A DNA stretch of 6,649 nucleotides. Source: CAZPUI01 sp964415525. GTDB lineage: Bacteria > Acidobacteriota > Holophagae > Holophagales > Holophagaceae. This document shows positions 4,939 through 6,649 of the stretch, piece after piece. The first letter of the stretch is position 1; the number at the start of each line of letters is the position of its first letter. Under the pieces are notes generated by a model. That model made no database searches and was not told where the DNA came from. It saw only the letters and a list, made by a program, of their open reading frames with translations. A program made the translations under genes and the position numbers. Where the stretch lies: assembly GCA_964415525.1 (NCBI GenBank), contig CAYQAS010000174.1, positions 1 through 6,649 on the forward strand. Direction: 5' to 3'.

Positions 4939-6649
4939 CTACACGCTGAAGTAGCGCGCCTGTGGATGCCACACCACCAAGGCGCTGGTGGCGAACTCAG
5001 GATCCATCTGCTGACTCTCACTGAGGGTCACGCCCATGGCGGGGCCATCCAGCAGGTCGAGGATGGTGCCATTGCCCGCGAGGTCTGGGCACGCGGGATA
5101 GCCAAAGCTGTAGCGGCTGCCCTGGTAACCCTGACTGAAGAGGGCGCGCTTCTCGGAGGCATCCTTGGAAGCTATGCCCAGTTCCGTGCGGATCCGAGCA
5201 TGAAGCCACTCTGCGGCGGCTTCCGTCAGCTCCGTGGCCAGACCGTGAAGGTAGAAGTAGTCGCTGTAGGCGTTTTCGGTGTAGAGCTTCGCCGTATGCT
5301 CGGCAACCTTCGAGCCCATGGATACGAGCTGCAATCCCAGCACGTCGAACCGGCCACTGGACACCGGGGCGAAGAAGTCCGCGACGGCGAGGCGGCGCCC
5401 ACCCTGCTGGCGCGGGAAGACGAAGGTAGCGAGTCGGGTCTTGCGATCCGCGGCATAGACATGCAGCTTGTGCTGCTCCGACTGCACCGGGAAGTAGCCG
5501 TAGCGCACCTTCGGCGTCAGCAGGCCCTCGGCCTTCACCTTCGCCTTCCAGCTCTGCAGCAGCGGTTCCGCCTTCTCCTGCAGCACCGTCTGGAACTGGG
5601 CGTCAGACAAGGTGCCCTGAGTGAAGGACCATCGGTTGCGCACCACCACGAACTCGTCGAGATAGGCCATCACCTCGTCCAAGCTGGGTTCCAGCTCTTT
5701 CACCCCCCAGAAGGGCGGCTCAGGAGAGGAATGACTCCGCTCCACCCATGCGGATTGGCCATTCGCTGTCAGCTCCACCTTGGATTCGCCGCGACGCACC
5801 ACAGTGATGGCGCTGGGGGCGGGCTCGGCCTTGGGGGCCAGCGGCAGTTCTCCCTTCGCGAGGGCCTCCATGTGGCGAAGACCCTCAAAGGCGTCCTCCG
5901 CATAGAGCACGGCGCCGCCGTATTCCTTCTGGCAGTCCTTCTCCACGTAGTCCCGCGTCAGCGCCGCACCGCCCAGGATCACGGGCACGGTGTAGCCCCG
6001 TTCCCGCATGTGCCCCAGGTTCTCACGCATGATCACGGTCGACTTCACCAACAGGCCGGAGAGCCCGATGGCATCCGCAGGGCGCGCGTCGAGGGCCTTG
6101 AGGATGTCCTCGATGGGCTGCTTGATGCCCAGGTTCTCCACCTCGAAGCCGTTGTTGCTGAGGATGATGTCCACCAGGTTCTTGCCAATGTCGTGCACAT
6201 CGCCCTTCACCGTCGCCAGGATGATGCGCCCCTTCCGGGTGGCGGCATCCTTGGGCATGTGGGGTTCGAGACGCGCAATGGCGGCCTTCATGGCCTCCGC
6301 GCTCTCCAGCACGAAGGGCAGCTGCATCTCGCCCGCACCGAAGCGCTCGCCGACGATCTTCATGCCATTCAGCAGGACATTGTTGATGAGGTGGAGCGGA
6401 TCCACACCGGCCGCCAGGGCCTCATCCACATCCGCCACGACCTGCACCTTCTCGCCATCGATGACGTCCAGCTTCAGACGTTCCTCCAAGCCCAACCCCT
6501 CGCGGCGGTTGGCGGCCACCGCGACCTTCTTGCCCGCGTAGCGCGTCACGACCTCCTTGAGTGGGTCGTAGTCGGGCGTCCGACGGTCGAAGAGCAGGTC
6601 CTCAAAGAGCTTGCGTTCCTCGGGATCGATCTTCGCCACGGGGATGACC
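4939..6649 (-). CDS. metH: Cobalamin-dependent methionine synthase, C-terminal half (5' end beyond window)
   Basis: Methyl transfer from methyltetrahydrofolate to homocysteine through cobalamin; cytoplasmic. The visible 569 residues are the C-terminal half of a protein usually about 1,150-1,250 long. Numbered from the first full codon at 6648, the four-helix cap covers about 10-130 (NGMKIVGERFGAGEMQLPFV at 94-113). The B12 domain has DVHDIG at 150-155, whose His152 is the lower cobalt ligand, then SGLL at 197-200 and ILGG at 224-227. A linker (about 265-320) leads to the AdoMet-binding reactivation domain, with RYSFGYPACP at 512-521 matching the AdoMet-binding RxxxGYPACP signature, and the end HPQARYFSV. 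The homocysteine and folate domains must lie to the right. A GTG at 6639 could be mistaken for a start, but the frame continues upstream (VIP) without a stop and has no ribosome-binding site, so this is an interior portion. No frameshift or missing key residue is seen. Confidence 0.96.
   Translation of the reverse strand, partial: VIPVAKIDPEERKLFEDLLFDRRTPDYDPLKEVVTRYAGKKVAVAANRREGLGLEERLKLDVIDGEKVQVVADVDEALAAGVDPLHLINNVLLNGMKIVGERFGAGEMQLPFVLESAEAMKAAIARLEPHMPKDAATRKGRIILATVKGDVHDIGKNLVDIILSNNGFEVENLGIKQPIEDILKALDARPADAIGLSGLLVKSTVIMRENLGHMRERGYTVPVILGGAALTRDYVEKDCQKEYGGAVLYAEDAFEGLRHMEALAKGELPLAPKAEPAPSAITVVRRGESKVELTANGQSAWVERSHSSPEPPFWGVKELEPSLDEVMAYLDEFVVVRNRWSFTQGTLSDAQFQTVLQEKAEPLLQSWKAKVKAEGLLTPKVRYGYFPVQSEQHKLHVYAADRKTRLATFVFPRQQGGRRLAVADFFAPVSSGRFDVLGLQLVSMGSKVAEHTAKLYTENAYSDYFYLHGLATELTEAAAEWLHARIRTELGIASKDASEKRALFSQGYQGSRYSFGYPACPDLAGNGTILDLLDGPAMGVTLSESQQMDPEFATSALVVWHPQARYFSV

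Noticed and set aside
6637..6639. GTG as a true start of a stand-alone C-terminal MetH
   Set aside because: The frame stays open to the window edge and no Shine-Dalgarno is seen; the preceding residues fit continuous MetH. Sequence to the right would settle this.

Overview
The window is G+C-rich chromosomal DNA from a bacterium with ordinary housekeeping and stress genes. It has no mobile element, CRISPR array, rRNA or tRNA that I can see. The combination of a two-iron rubrerythrin, a lipobox-bearing SPOR plus NlpC/P60 hydrolase, a cobalamin-dependent MetH and an RluA-type synthase with an arginine-rich tail suggests a diderm, possibly anaerobic or microaerobic organism. Something like the Holophagae (Geothrix/Holophaga) of the Acidobacteriota is my best guess. 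This is an impression from protein character and base composition, not a proven placement.

Layout. Positions 1-1282 (minus) hold an RluA-family pseudouridine synthase that runs off the left edge through a 108-bp in-frame tandem repeat. Positions 1336-1938 (minus) hold a small protein of the uracil-DNA glycosylase superfamily, 53 bp upstream of the synthase and probably cotranscribed with it. A 72-residue unknown gene (1992-2210, plus) diverges from the glycosylase and converges on rubrerythrin (2259-2837, minus), with a strong 13-bp hairpin between the two stop codons. A SPOR plus NlpC/P60 lipoprotein (2902-3648, minus) lies 64 bp upstream of rubrerythrin. A secreted small protein with repeated AGE[L/I] rungs (3819-4373, plus) diverges from the lipoprotein gene. 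It converges on a cold-shock protein gene (4437-4640, minus) across a clear bidirectional terminator. The right end (4939-6649, minus) is the C-terminal half of methionine synthase MetH: the helical cap, the B12-binding domain and the AdoMet reactivation domain. Its N-terminal half lies beyond the window.

Functional reading. The genes cover RNA modification, uracil repair, peroxide defence, cell-wall remodelling, cold or growth-phase RNA chaperoning and methionine synthesis. They do not form one pathway. The most notable unexplained signals are the repeat-bearing tail of the pseudouridine synthase, the cysteine-containing 72-residue orphan, the apparent lack of iron-sulfur ligands in the glycosylase, and the AT-rich leader of the cold-shock gene. 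That leader carries a duplicated 12-bp dyad element over a plausible promoter and a 9-bp stem next to the ribosome-binding site. I see no convincing new multi-gene system here.
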